Origin: Bacteroidales bacterium
GTDB lineage: Bacteria > Bacteroidota > Bacteroidia > Bacteroidales > P3
Assembly (NCBI GenBank): GCA_017934545.1
Contig: JAGBJI010000002.1
Coordinates: 186,001 to 250,000, forward strand
Reading direction: 5' to 3'
Length of the DNA stretch: 64,000 nucleotides
Each line of letters opens with the position of its first letter. The stretch's first letter is position 1. The notes below the pieces were generated by a model. It was not told where the DNA came from. It saw only the letters and a program-made list of their open reading frames with translations, and made no database searches. Shown piece by piece: positions 51,060 through 59,537 of the stretch. A program made the position numbers and the translations under genes.

Positions 51060-52175
51060 ATGTCTTCGCTTTATATCCACATACCTTTCTGCCGTCACAA
51101 ATGTATTTATTGTGCTTTCTATTCCGTAGCGGGAAAAAGGGACACTGATTTGTATGTTGACAGCATTGTCAGGGAAATGCACGCCCGCAAAGACTTTGCC
51201 GACAAAAACCTTTACACCGTTTATTTCGGCGGAGGCACGCCCTCGCTTTTGGAAATTAAGCATGTGCAGCTTATAATGCAGCAAATACACAGCGTGTATA
51301 ACACCTGCGGCTTGCAGGAGGTGACTTTTGAGATTAATGCCGAAGATGCAGAATTTGAATACTTAAAAGCCTTGAAGCAAACAGGCATAAACCGATTGAG
51401 TATAGGCACAGAAAGTTTTGACAATGAGAATTTAAAATCTTTGAACCGCACACACGGGGCGTTGCAGGGCATACGTGCGGCGGAAAACGCCAAGGCGGCG
51501 GGATTTGATAATATTTCAATAGATTTGATGTATTCTCTGCCGTTTTCAAGTTTTGAAAAATGGCAGAAGGATTTGCAAACGTTTCTTTCGTTGGATGTTC
51601 CCCATGTGTCATGCTATACTTTGATGGTTGACGAAGGCACGATGTTGGAAAAACTTGTGCAAAAAGGTAAATACAAACCCTTGAGTGAAGAGGAATCTTT
51701 GCGTCAGGCGGACTATACAACCGATGTTTTGCAAAGCCACGGCTACATTCACTACGAAACTTCGTCCTATTGCAAACCCGGATTTCACTCCAAACACAAT
51801 ACGGTGTATTGGACAGAAGGGCAATATACGGGTTTGGGGGCGGGAGCCCATTCGTTTGACGGCACGGTACGCTATTGGAACAAAAACGATATAGACCTTT
51901 ACTGCCGTGCAATGCAGACAAACGGCTCGCAGCCGTGCTTTGAATACGAACGATTGAGCGGAGAACAAATGTACAACGAATACGTAATGCTGCACTCACG
52001 CATGGCACACGGTTTGGATGCGGATTATGTCAAAAAGAGATTTCCTTTGTATTATCCGCATTTTGCTTTGCAATTGAAAAAATTAATATCCTGCGGATTG
52101 CTTAACAACGATTGCTCGCTTACCAAACAGGGTTGGCATTTGCAGGACAGAATAATATTGGAATTAGCCGTATAA
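51060..52175 (+). CDS. hemW: Radical SAM protein HemW (heme chaperone)
   Basis: 371 residues. LYIHIPFCRHKCIYCAFYS contains the CxxxCxxC cluster motif, with the extra following pattern typical of HemW. YFGGGTPSLL and EVTFEINAED come next, then the late GLGAGAHSFDG region, and a C-terminal HemN-C domain. HemW binds heme and passes it to client proteins; older annotation as oxygen-independent coproporphyrinogen oxidase is usually wrong for this type. It lies 7 nt after the kinase gene, so is likely co-transcribed. Confidence 0.92.
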   Translation: MSSLYIHIPFCRHKCIYCAFYSVAGKRDTDLYVDSIVREMHARKDFADKNLYTVYFGGGTPSLLEIKHVQLIMQQIHSVYNTCGLQEVTFEINAEDAEFEYLKALKQTGINRLSIGTESFDNENLKSLNRTHGALQGIRAAENAKAAGFDNISIDLMYSLPFSSFEKWQKDLQTFLSLDVPHVSCYTLMVDEGTMLEKLVQKGKYKPLSEEESLRQADYTTDVLQSHGYIHYETSSYCKPGFHSKHNTVYWTEGQYTGLGAGAHSFDGTVRYWNKNDIDLYCRAMQTNGSQPCFEYERLSGEQMYNEYVMLHSRMAHGLDADYVKKRFPLYYPHFALQLKKLISCGLLNNDCSLTKQGWHLQDRIILELAV

Positions 52176-52201
52176 ACAAATCTTTAAATTCAGAACGTAA
52201 A

Positions 52202-52290
52202 GAAAAAAACATATGTTTTTTAAACGAAAAACATATGTTTTTTGATTAAAATTCATATGTTTTTTCTTTCAAAAACATATGTTTTTTTTT
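52202..52290. repeat. Phased CATATG array, family A copy 2
   Basis: CATATG at 52210, 52232, 52254 and 52276, exactly 22 bp apart. The third word has ATTCATATG. The two middle words and their spacer match copy 3 nearly base for base. Confidence 0.9.
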
Positions 52291-52319
52291 AATTTAAGCG
52301 AAGAAACAAAAATTTGTTT

Positions 52320-52327
52320 TACTTTTG
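52320..52327 (+). promoter_or_regulatory. -7 promoter element of the Sel1 gene
   Basis: TACTTTTG lies 34 nt before the ATG at 52362. It argues against the longer frame starting at 52314, which overlaps the promoter. Confidence 0.65.
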
Positions 52328-52361
52328 CAGTGTATTAAACAAAGGAAAATCTGCAAAAGAT

Positions 52362-52868
52362 ATGAAAACAACAATCAGAAATATAATATTTGCCTCGGCG
52401 TTAATTGCATTTTGTTTTTGCAATGCCCAAAAAGCGTCGGACTACAAACGCAAGGCCGAACAGGGCGACGCTTCTTCGCAGATGTTGCTCGGAATTTGCT
52501 TTAAAGACGGTAAGGGTACAACGCAGGATTATCAGCAGGCGGTGTATTGGTTTGAGAAAGCAGCCAAGCAGGGTTTGTCAGAAGCACAGGTATTGTTGGG
52601 TGATTGTTACCGTTACGGCACGGGAGTGGAAAAAGATTCCTTAAAGGCCTATCAGTTGTACGAAACGGCTGTGATGTGCGGTGCTTCTATGGCGTTGGAC
52701 GCTATGGGCGACAGTTATTATTACGGAATAGGCGTTGAAAGGGACGTTATCCGTGCCAGACATTACTATATGCGTGCAATGCAACGGGGATTTAAAAAGT
52801 CAAAAGCCAAATACGAAAAAATACGTAACGCTTCGCAGGACGGCGAAATATTGGATTTTAATTCTTAA
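52362..52868 (+). CDS. Secreted Sel1-repeat protein
   Basis: 168 residues from the ATG at 52362. Signal peptide 1-22 (IIFASALIAFCFCNAQ). Three Sel1-like repeats: DASSQMLLGICFKDGKGTTQDYQQAVYWFEKAAKQG, then SEAQVLLGDCYRYGTGVEKDS, then SMALDAMGDSYYYGIGVERD, spanning ~30-150. Such alpha-solenoids mediate protein contacts, often in the periplasm. The partner is unknown. It stands alone between the CATATG array and a bidirectional terminator. Confidence 0.85.
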   Translation: MKTTIRNIIFASALIAFCFCNAQKASDYKRKAEQGDASSQMLLGICFKDGKGTTQDYQQAVYWFEKAAKQGLSEAQVLLGDCYRYGTGVEKDSLKAYQLYETAVMCGASMALDAMGDSYYYGIGVERDVIRARHYYMRAMQRGFKKSKAKYEKIRNASQDGEILDFNS

Positions 52869-52927
52869 TTCTTTGGCTTTATCTGCAATCATCTAAATCA
52901 ATTTGAAAATTATATAAAGATAAAATA

Positions 52928-52969
52928 AAAACAGGGTTACTTAATTGTGGGTAACCCTGTTTTGTTTTT
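52928..52969. terminator. Bidirectional terminator between convergent genes
   Basis: AAAACAGGGTTAC and GTAACCCTGTTTT form a 13-bp stem with a 10-nt loop. A T-rich tail follows on the plus strand and A-runs (T on the minus strand) precede it. Confidence 0.85.
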
Positions 52970-52990
52970 GTTTATATGCTGAACAAAAAC

Positions 52991-55585
52991 TTAGTTTTCT
53001 TGTTTGGTTTTTCTTTTCTTTATAAACGGCACGGCTGCAACGCCCAATATGAATACCAATGCCGCAACTGAACCTATTACAGATACGGTTTTGCCTTTTT
53101 TCAACGTATCGCTGTAACATTTAAACTCTACCGTGTGATTGCCTTTCGGAATGTAAAGTCCGCGTAGTATGTAATCAACGCAGAAATGCGGCACTTGCTT
53201 GCCGTCAATGAACGCATGCCATGAATCACCGTAGTATATTTCGGAGAAAACAGCCAATTGGTCGGACGCAGAGGTAAACTTGTAGGTCAGATGTGTTATA
53301 TCCGAATTGTTTTTGTCCAATACTATTGTAGCATTTTCATCAACGTTTTGCGGTATACGGGCAAGGGATTGGAATTTTTTGTTGATTACCGCCGTTTGTT
53401 TCGGGTTGAAATTGTCCAAAGCCTTAATCTCTTTATCTGCATTGTCTGCCCACTTTATTTGTTTGACAAACCACGCTTCGTTGCAGTGTTCGGTGTTTTC
53501 TATAAAGTTGTCCGGGCTTAATATAATGTATCTTGTGTCCAGCATGTTCAGTATTCCCATGTTCGGCATAGGGAATTCTTTCACGTCTTTGTATTGGCTG
53601 AACAATTGTCTTGCAGGATTGGTTCTTAAAAGCAAGGTATCGTCAATGTCGTTTTGCCTGTACGAAGTGTTGGTAAGGTAAAAGTCTATAATATCTTGGT
53701 ACCTTTGCAGTTTGGCAGCGGAATATCCTCCTATTGAAGGCAGGTTGTAAGATGTGTTGGCTTCGTTGAACGCTCCCGAAATGCCGTTTGAAAGGTTGTA
53801 AACCCTGAAATGACTGATGTTTTGTTGCTCTGCAAGTTGTTCAATATTGTTTTCGGCGTTGGTAGCCATTATCATGCTTTCGCTTTTGTGACTGAACGAT
53901 GATTTGTTTAAATATCTGCGGTCAACGCCCCATAAATCTATCACCGCCATAACGCCGATAAGCACTACGGCTATCAGTTCTTTCTTTATTTTGTTGCCGT
54001 TGTAAAGCCACAAAACCACGCCCGACAGGGCTATAAAGATAAACGAACGCATGGCGTCGTGAACGAACATACTCTCTCTGTCCTGTTGCAAAGCGTCAAC
54101 GAATGCTTTGCCCAAGTGTTGCATGAAAACATCGTCTTTAGGCGAAGAAAAATCGGAGAACAACGACGGGGCAACGGCTGCAATCAACGTTATGCCGCCC
54201 GCAACAGCCAAACTGATATAAAGCGATAAGGTTTTCTTTTTTTGATTTGTGCTTTCCAAGAAAGTTTTCAAGCCCATAGCGGCTGCAATGCACATAGTGA
54301 CGTTGGCAATTACCAATGCCATTGACGGAGTACGGAACTTGCTGTAAAAAGGCATATGGTTGAACAGCCATGAGTTAATTGTTGCGGCATTGCTTCCCCA
54401 TGCCAAGACACAGGAAACTAAAGTTGCCGCCAACAACCACCATCTCCATTTATTGTCAAGTATTAAAAATCCGAGCAAAGCAAGGAAGACTACAATTGAA
54501 CCGAAGTATACGGGTCCTGCAGTGAAAGGTTGGTCGCCGTAGTACGAAGACGAGAAATAGTGGTTGGCTACCTGTTGCAATGCCTGCGGGTTTGTCTGCA
54601 AAGGAGTGTTGTTTTTAAAAGCGTCGGCACGGTTTTTAAGTATGGGCGAATCGTTTTCGCTGACGCGGGTGTCGGCACTGCCGCCGCCTTTGTAGTCGGC
54701 AATAAGCAGGGTCATCGTTTCGCCTTTGCCGTACGACCATTTGAAAGCATAGTCTATGTCCAAACCGTTTTTGTTTATGTTTCCTGCATCGGAAGTAGGG
54801 TGAACGGTCAATTCGCTTCCGCCCCTCATGGTGTGTTTTGCGTATTCATTGTTCACGGACAGATGTCCCACGGATGGCAACAGTGCTATAAAAGCACAGC
54901 ATATAAGAGCAAGTACGCTGAATGCGAAATTTTTCAGTTCTTTTTCCTTTACGGCAAAGCAAAAATAAGATATGCCGAGTATAACTGCGGTGATAAGCGT
55001 GTAGTAAGTTATTTGTATGTGGTTGAAAGTCAATTGCAGGGCAAGCGAAAGTGTAAAGACAATGATGCCTGCCGTATATTTTCTTCTCATTACCAAAATC
55101 ATTCCGCCCAAAACAGGAGCAATCATAGCCATTGCCCATGCTTTGGTTATATGTCCTACACCTATAATTATTATATTATAAGACCCCAAAGCATAGATAA
55201 GCCCTGCGAAAAGAGCAAGCCAAGAATTTGCACCCATACATACCATGAACACATAAAAACCTAAAGCCAGCAGGAAGAAAATGCCAGCCGACATCTGATA
55301 TTTGCCCAATGTGAGCGGTTGCATTATGTATTGGAACACGTTGCCAGCCTTTCCGTACTCTATTTGGTAGGACGGCATGCCCGAAAACATGTTCGGCGTC
55401 CATTCGGAGTGCTTTCCCGTCGCTTTGGTATAGTCCGCAAGGGCTTTGTTCATGCCTTGGAACTGGCTCATATCCGATTGGTTGATTTGTTTGTTGTCAA
55501 ATACCGCAGGGGAGAAGTAAACAAAACTTGCGGCAATGAATATAACTACCGCACAAACGTGTATTAAAATGTTTTTCTTGTTCAT
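52991..55585 (-). CDS. YfhO family membrane protein
   Basis: 864 residues with about thirteen membrane helices. The first extracytoplasmic loop carries DMSQFQGMNKALADY and WTPNMFSGMPSYQIEYG, a region conserved in YfhO proteins and similar in placement to GT-C catalytic loops. The last ~230 residues before the final helix form a soluble beta-rich domain (AVFSEIYYGDSWHAFIDGKQVPHFCVDYILRG). Gram-positive relatives are linked to glycosylation of envelope polymers. The role here is unknown. It is transcribed alone. Confidence 0.85.
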   Translation of the reverse strand: MNKKNILIHVCAVVIFIAASFVYFSPAVFDNKQINQSDMSQFQGMNKALADYTKATGKHSEWTPNMFSGMPSYQIEYGKAGNVFQYIMQPLTLGKYQMSAGIFFLLALGFYVFMVCMGANSWLALFAGLIYALGSYNIIIIGVGHITKAWAMAMIAPVLGGMILVMRRKYTAGIIVFTLSLALQLTFNHIQITYYTLITAVILGISYFCFAVKEKELKNFAFSVLALICCAFIALLPSVGHLSVNNEYAKHTMRGGSELTVHPTSDAGNINKNGLDIDYAFKWSYGKGETMTLLIADYKGGGSADTRVSENDSPILKNRADAFKNNTPLQTNPQALQQVANHYFSSSYYGDQPFTAGPVYFGSIVVFLALLGFLILDNKWRWWLLAATLVSCVLAWGSNAATINSWLFNHMPFYSKFRTPSMALVIANVTMCIAAAMGLKTFLESTNQKKKTLSLYISLAVAGGITLIAAVAPSLFSDFSSPKDDVFMQHLGKAFVDALQQDRESMFVHDAMRSFIFIALSGVVLWLYNGNKIKKELIAVVLIGVMAVIDLWGVDRRYLNKSSFSHKSESMIMATNAENNIEQLAEQQNISHFRVYNLSNGISGAFNEANTSYNLPSIGGYSAAKLQRYQDIIDFYLTNTSYRQNDIDDTLLLRTNPARQLFSQYKDVKEFPMPNMGILNMLDTRYIILSPDNFIENTEHCNEAWFVKQIKWADNADKEIKALDNFNPKQTAVINKKFQSLARIPQNVDENATIVLDKNNSDITHLTYKFTSASDQLAVFSEIYYGDSWHAFIDGKQVPHFCVDYILRGLYIPKGNHTVEFKCYSDTLKKGKTVSVIGSVAALVFILGVAAVPFIKKRKTKQEN

Positions 55586-55615
55586 TATTCAATGTATTTT
55601 ATTCATTAACGGCTG

Positions 55616-55623
55616 CAAAACTA
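55616..55623 (-). promoter_or_regulatory. -7 promoter element of the YfhO gene
   Basis: Minus strand TAGTTTTG, 30 nt before the ATG at 55585. Confidence 0.5.
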
Positions 55624-55721
55624 CAAAAAAAATATGATATGGTAAAATAAAATCCGTTTCTTACCCCGCAATAATATATGTATTTTACCTTCGCAGCAAT
55701 TTCTTTTCAGAACATAAAAAT

Positions 55722-55806
55722 AAAAAACATATGTTTTTGAAAAGAAAAACATATGTTTTTTGATTAAAATTCATATGTTTTTTTGAAAAAATCCATATGT
55801 TTTTTT
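55722..55806. repeat. Phased CATATG array, family A copy 3
   Basis: CATATG at 55728, 55750, 55772 and 55794, exactly 22 bp apart, in the 353-bp gap between the YfhO start and the GNAT stop. The rest of the gap (55807-55938) shows no gene or structure. Confidence 0.9.
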
Positions 55807-55938
55807 ATTTTACTTTCTAAAAAAGAGTTTTCTTTTTTGTAATAAAAATGCAATCAACGGGAATTTTATATTAAAACAAAGGCGGATTGCAAGTGAAAGG
55901 ACGGAAGAAAAGAGTTCGGAGTTGAAATAAAAGTAAAA

Positions 55939-56469
55939 TTATTGTACGCCGTAGACTTTTGAATACAAAACAGAGCGGATGTAATCAAAGGTTAAAGCGT
56001 CGCTGTCGGACATTATTTTCATTTCAACGGAGTTTAAACCTTTTTTATAAGGCGGTTGGAGATAAAAATAATTGTGCATAAAAAATCCGTTTCTTCTGTA
56101 AAACTCCGCACGGCGTTCGGATATGCAGTCATTGGGTACATCAATTTCCAGTACGATAGGTTTTTGGTACAATGCTTTCAACTCCTCAAGCACTTTGCTG
56201 CCTATTCCGTGGCAGCGTTTGGCTTTAGATATTGCAAAATGCTCAATGTAAACCATTTTTTCAAACACCCACACGGATGCAATGCCTGCAAATTCACCGT
56301 TAAATGTGACAGAGAAAAAATTAAAACAGGTGTTGTCGGTTTGCAACCTATATATATCTTCCCAAAGCCGCCGTTCGTCTTTGGGAAACGAAGCAAAATA
56401 CAATTGTTTGCAGTTTTCAGTTTTGTCAGAATCTGAAAAACACAATTTTGAAAGACTTACCGTTGGCAT
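55939..56469 (-). CDS. GNAT family N-acetyltransferase
   Basis: 176 residues. The acetyl-CoA binding loop reads KAKRCHGIGSKVLEEL (Q/RxxGxG/A pattern) near 85-100. It is preceded by the strand MVYIEHFAIS and followed by PIVLEIDVPNDCISERRAEFYRRNGF, the standard motif B region with the late Tyr and Asn. The acceptor is unknown. It ends the minus-strand GT2/ECF/GNAT series; it starts 10 nt after the sigma factor gene. Confidence 0.88.
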   Translation of the reverse strand: MPTVSLSKLCFSDSDKTENCKQLYFASFPKDERRLWEDIYRLQTDNTCFNFFSVTFNGEFAGIASVWVFEKMVYIEHFAISKAKRCHGIGSKVLEELKALYQKPIVLEIDVPNDCISERRAEFYRRNGFFMHNYFYLQPPYKKGLNSVEMKIMSDSDALTFDYIRSVLYSKVYGVQ

Positions 56470-56479
56470 TAAGTACCCT

Positions 56480-57118
56480 TTATTTTTGGGGATTTTGGCG
56501 TATTATCTCCTGCAAAAGAATTCTTGCCCTGAAAAGTTTTGCTTTTACCGAACCCAAAGGCATGTTCAGTTGTTTTGAGATTTCTTCGTACGACATTTCG
56601 TCAAAGTATCTCATCTCCACAAGCGTTTTGTAATGGGGCTTAAGTTTGGATACAATATTGCGGATATAGTTTTTTTGTTGCAAAGAAATCAATTCGTCTT
56701 CGGGCGAAACTGTTTCCGAAGCCATATTGCGTACCTGCGTTGCCACATAACCGGGATTGCTTTCGTTGTCGTCGTCCATTGATATGGTCTGGGCGCGGTT
56801 TTTTCTGATAAAGTCTATACAGTTGTTCGTTGCTATGCGGAAAAGCCATGTTGAAAAAGCATACTCGGGCGAATAGTCGTCAAGGCATCTGAATGCTTTG
56901 CCGAATGCTTCTATGGTTAAGTCGTCGGCGTCAAGCGTAGAGCGGGTCATCTTCAACAACATGTAGTAAACGGGTTCCCTGTACGCTTCCAACAAATCGG
57001 CATAGGCTTTTTGGTCGCCTTTGTCGCGTGCCAACATCACCAATTCATAATCTCTTTTAGCTTTTTCGGTCATAAGGTGCAGTTTTTCTTTGTTTTTACG
57101 GCAATATATCAATCCCAT
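56480..57118 (-). CDS. ECF-type RNA polymerase sigma factor
   Basis: Up to 212 residues; an internal ATG at 57073 (MTEKAKRDYELVML) gives 197 and matches usual family starts better. Region 2: DLLEAYREPVYYMLLKM and DADDLTIEAFGKAFRCLDDYSPEYAFSTWLFRIATNNCIDFIRKN. Region 4: LKPHYKTLVEMRYFDEMSYEEISKQLNMPLGSVKAKLFRARILL. The linker lacks region 3, as in ECF factors. No anti-sigma gene is adjacent. From 57118 it overlaps the GT2 gene by 10 nt. Confidence 0.93.
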   Translation of the reverse strand: MGLIYCRKNKEKLHLMTEKAKRDYELVMLARDKGDQKAYADLLEAYREPVYYMLLKMTRSTLDADDLTIEAFGKAFRCLDDYSPEYAFSTWLFRIATNNCIDFIRKNRAQTISMDDDNESNPGYVATQVRNMASETVSPEDELISLQQKNYIRNIVSKLKPHYKTLVEMRYFDEMSYEEISKQLNMPLGSVKAKLFRARILLQEIIRQNPQK

Positions 57119-58299
57119 CTTATTTTTTTCTGCCTCTTGCGGAAGAATAAAACCTTAATTCTTACCGCAAAGTTGAAGAAATAAAAGAATATTTCCGCCA
57201 GTGGCGACCATATCCAATACTTCTCCGGGTAGAATTTTCCCATACATTTTTTGTAAAAAATCATATGGAGTATCCATTTTATAACGACAGAGGCGGCAAT
57301 ATATTGCCAAGGGAAGCCAAAAATGAACAATAAAATCAGATTTATATAGAATAAAAATGACAATACGGGGAATATTGACAACAAAATCTTGTCTTGCCAA
57401 GCCAAAGCCTTATGCGAAAGACTTGAAGCGAATTTGCATCTGTAAAAACCTTTGAAAGACGAATACGCAGGCAGGTATAAAAACGAATCGTTGTCAACAA
57501 CCACTGCGGTGTTTTTCCTGTTTGCATAGCGGTGTACAAGATAGTCTTCCTGGTTGCAGTTGTTTGAATATTGCGAAATAAAACAACCGTTTTTTATAAG
57601 GAAGTTTTTGTCGTAGCACATGTTCATTCCGCACGATGTATACGGATTTCCTAACAATGTATATGAGATAAGGTTGATGTAAGACGTGGTTTCGTCATGT
57701 TTTTCAAGCATACCTGCAGCACCCGACGACTTTTCCCTTAAACAAATGCCCGTTACGAATTTTATTTTCCCGTTTTCGTTAAGCGGTTTCATCATATGCT
57801 CAAGCCAATCGTAACTTTTAGGTTGGCAGCTTACGTCAGTAAGCAGAACATAATCAAATTTTGCGGAGCGTATTCCTATTGCTACGGAAAATTTATTGCT
57901 TTCAAACTTGTTGGCATTCTGTCCTAAGTTGATAACTTTCAGTGACGGATAATTTTCTTGCAGAACGTAAAGTATGAATTCCGTATCGTCGGATGAATTT
58001 TCGTTGACAACCACGACTTCAAACAGCGGATAATCCTGTTCCAATAACTGAATAAGGCATTCGCGCAATGCATCGGCATTGTTGTTTGTCACAATAACAA
58101 CGCTGACTCCCTTTGTATCGCCGTAAAGTGAAGATACGGCGTTTTCTTTTTTGCTTTGCTTGTTTTTTCTTCTGAAAAAGGAAAGAAAAGTTCCGTATAC
58201 CGTGAAATAATAAATTACTTGAAAAACGAATATTGCCCCTGCAGTCAAGGCAAGCACCAATGCTGCGTCGGAGAACTTATAATTGAGAAAATCTAACAT
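57109..58299 (-). CDS. Membrane-bound family 2 glycosyltransferase
   Basis: 396 residues from the ATG at 58299 (MLDFLNYKFSD). A membrane helix at ~10-32 is followed by the GT-A domain: VSVVIVTNNNADALRECLIQLL, then VVVVNENSSDDTEF, FDYVLLTDVSC (DxD-like site) and late NQEDYLVHRYANR (ED near the acceptor). Two C-terminal membrane helices follow at ~310-350 (LLSIFPVLSFLFYINLILLFIFGF). It likely builds an envelope glycan from a nucleotide sugar. Co-transcribed with the sigma factor. Confidence 0.88.
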   Translation of the reverse strand: MLDFLNYKFSDAALVLALTAGAIFVFQVIYYFTVYGTFLSFFRRKNKQSKKENAVSSLYGDTKGVSVVIVTNNNADALRECLIQLLEQDYPLFEVVVVNENSSDDTEFILYVLQENYPSLKVINLGQNANKFESNKFSVAIGIRSAKFDYVLLTDVSCQPKSYDWLEHMMKPLNENGKIKFVTGICLREKSSGAAGMLEKHDETTSYINLISYTLLGNPYTSCGMNMCYDKNFLIKNGCFISQYSNNCNQEDYLVHRYANRKNTAVVVDNDSFLYLPAYSSFKGFYRCKFASSLSHKALAWQDKILLSIFPVLSFLFYINLILLFIFGFPWQYIAASVVIKWILHMIFYKKCMGKFYPEKYWIWSPLAEIFFYFFNFAVRIKVLFFRKRQKKIRWD

Positions 58300-58350
58300 A
58301 ATGTTTAAAATTATTAACAACAAAATTATTAATTATTCAGCTTTTAGAAG

Positions 58351-58358
58351 TATCTTTG
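58351..58358 (+). promoter_or_regulatory. -7 promoter element of the tgt operon
   Basis: TATCTTTG lies 40 nt before the ATG at 58399. Confidence 0.65.
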
Positions 58359-58398
58359 TAAAAAATTTTTCTAAACACTTATTGTTAATAACTTTTAA

Positions 58399-59529
58399 AT
58401 GAACTATCAAATAATAACTGCATCAAAAGATTGCAAAGCCAGAACAGGAAAGATAAAAACCGCACACGGTGATATAGATACTCCTATATTTATGCCTGTC
58501 GGCACTGTGGGCAGCGTTAAAGGCGTAGGTGCGGACATTCTTGCCGGTGAAGTGAAAGCCCAAATCATTTTGGGCAATACTTACCATCTGTATTTGCGGC
58601 CCGGAACCGATATTATAGAAAAAGCAGGCGGTATTCAGAAATTTAACTCATGGAATAAGCCTATGTTGACCGACAGCGGCGGCTTTCAGGTTTATTCTTT
58701 GGGAAAGATAAGAAAGATAACTCAAAACGGATGTACGTTCCAATCGCATATAGACGGCTCAAGGCATGAATTCACTCCCGAAAAAGTAATAGACATTCAG
58801 CGTAAAATAGGTGCCGATATTATTATGGCGTTTGATGAATGCACGCCGTATCCTTGTGAATACAATTATGCTAAAAAATCACTTGGCATAACTCATAAAT
58901 GGTTGCAGCGATGCTTTGACAGATTTTTCTCTTCGCAGGAACTATACGGATATTCACAGAGTTTGTTTCCCATAGTACAAGGCAGCGTATACGAAGATTT
59001 AAGAATACAAAGTTGCAACGAAGTAATCAGATACAATGCAGACGGATATGCCATCGGCGGATTGTCGGTCGGAGAACCCGAACAGACAATGTACGATATT
59101 GTAGACACATGTACCGATATTCTTCCGTACAACAGACCACGTTATCTTATGGGAGTAGGAACGCCGAAAAATATATTGGAATGTATAGAACGCGGAATTG
59201 ATATGTTTGATTGTGTTATGCCGACCCGTAACGGCAGAAATGCCATGTTGTTTACATGGAACGGCACAATGAATATGCGTAATCAAAAGTGGGCAAACGA
59301 CTTTTCGCCGTTGGACCCAGTGGGAACTGCAAGCGTTGACCGCTTATATACAAAAGCATATTTAAGACATTTGTTCGTAAGCAAAGAATTGTTGGCTTTG
59401 GAAATTGCTTCCGTACATAATTTAGCATTTTATTTGGATTTGGTTTCCCAAGCAAGAATTCATATCAACGCAAACGACTACAAGGAATGGAAAGATTTTG
59501 TTTTGCAAAAAATATCCGTGAAATTATAA
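58399..59529 (+). CDS. tgt: Queuine/preQ1 tRNA-guanine transglycosylase
   Basis: 376 residues, the bacterial length. TPIFMPVGTVGSVKG at the start, LTDSGGFQVYSLG with the general-base Asp, GGLSVGEP, and RYLMGVGTPKNILECIERGIDMFDCVMPTRNGRNA with the nucleophile Asp. The usual zinc motif CxCxxC is not visible in the region after NMRNQKWANDFSPLDPVGTASVDRLY, where the Cys residues are replaced. It exchanges guanine 34 for preQ1 in GUN tRNAs, including the tRNA-Asp encoded here. Confidence 0.92.
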   Translation: MNYQIITASKDCKARTGKIKTAHGDIDTPIFMPVGTVGSVKGVGADILAGEVKAQIILGNTYHLYLRPGTDIIEKAGGIQKFNSWNKPMLTDSGGFQVYSLGKIRKITQNGCTFQSHIDGSRHEFTPEKVIDIQRKIGADIIMAFDECTPYPCEYNYAKKSLGITHKWLQRCFDRFFSSQELYGYSQSLFPIVQGSVYEDLRIQSCNEVIRYNADGYAIGGLSVGEPEQTMYDIVDTCTDILPYNRPRYLMGVGTPKNILECIERGIDMFDCVMPTRNGRNAMLFTWNGTMNMRNQKWANDFSPLDPVGTASVDRLYTKAYLRHLFVSKELLALEIASVHNLAFYLDLVSQARIHINANDYKEWKDFVLQKISVKL

Positions 59530-59537
59530 AACGCAAA

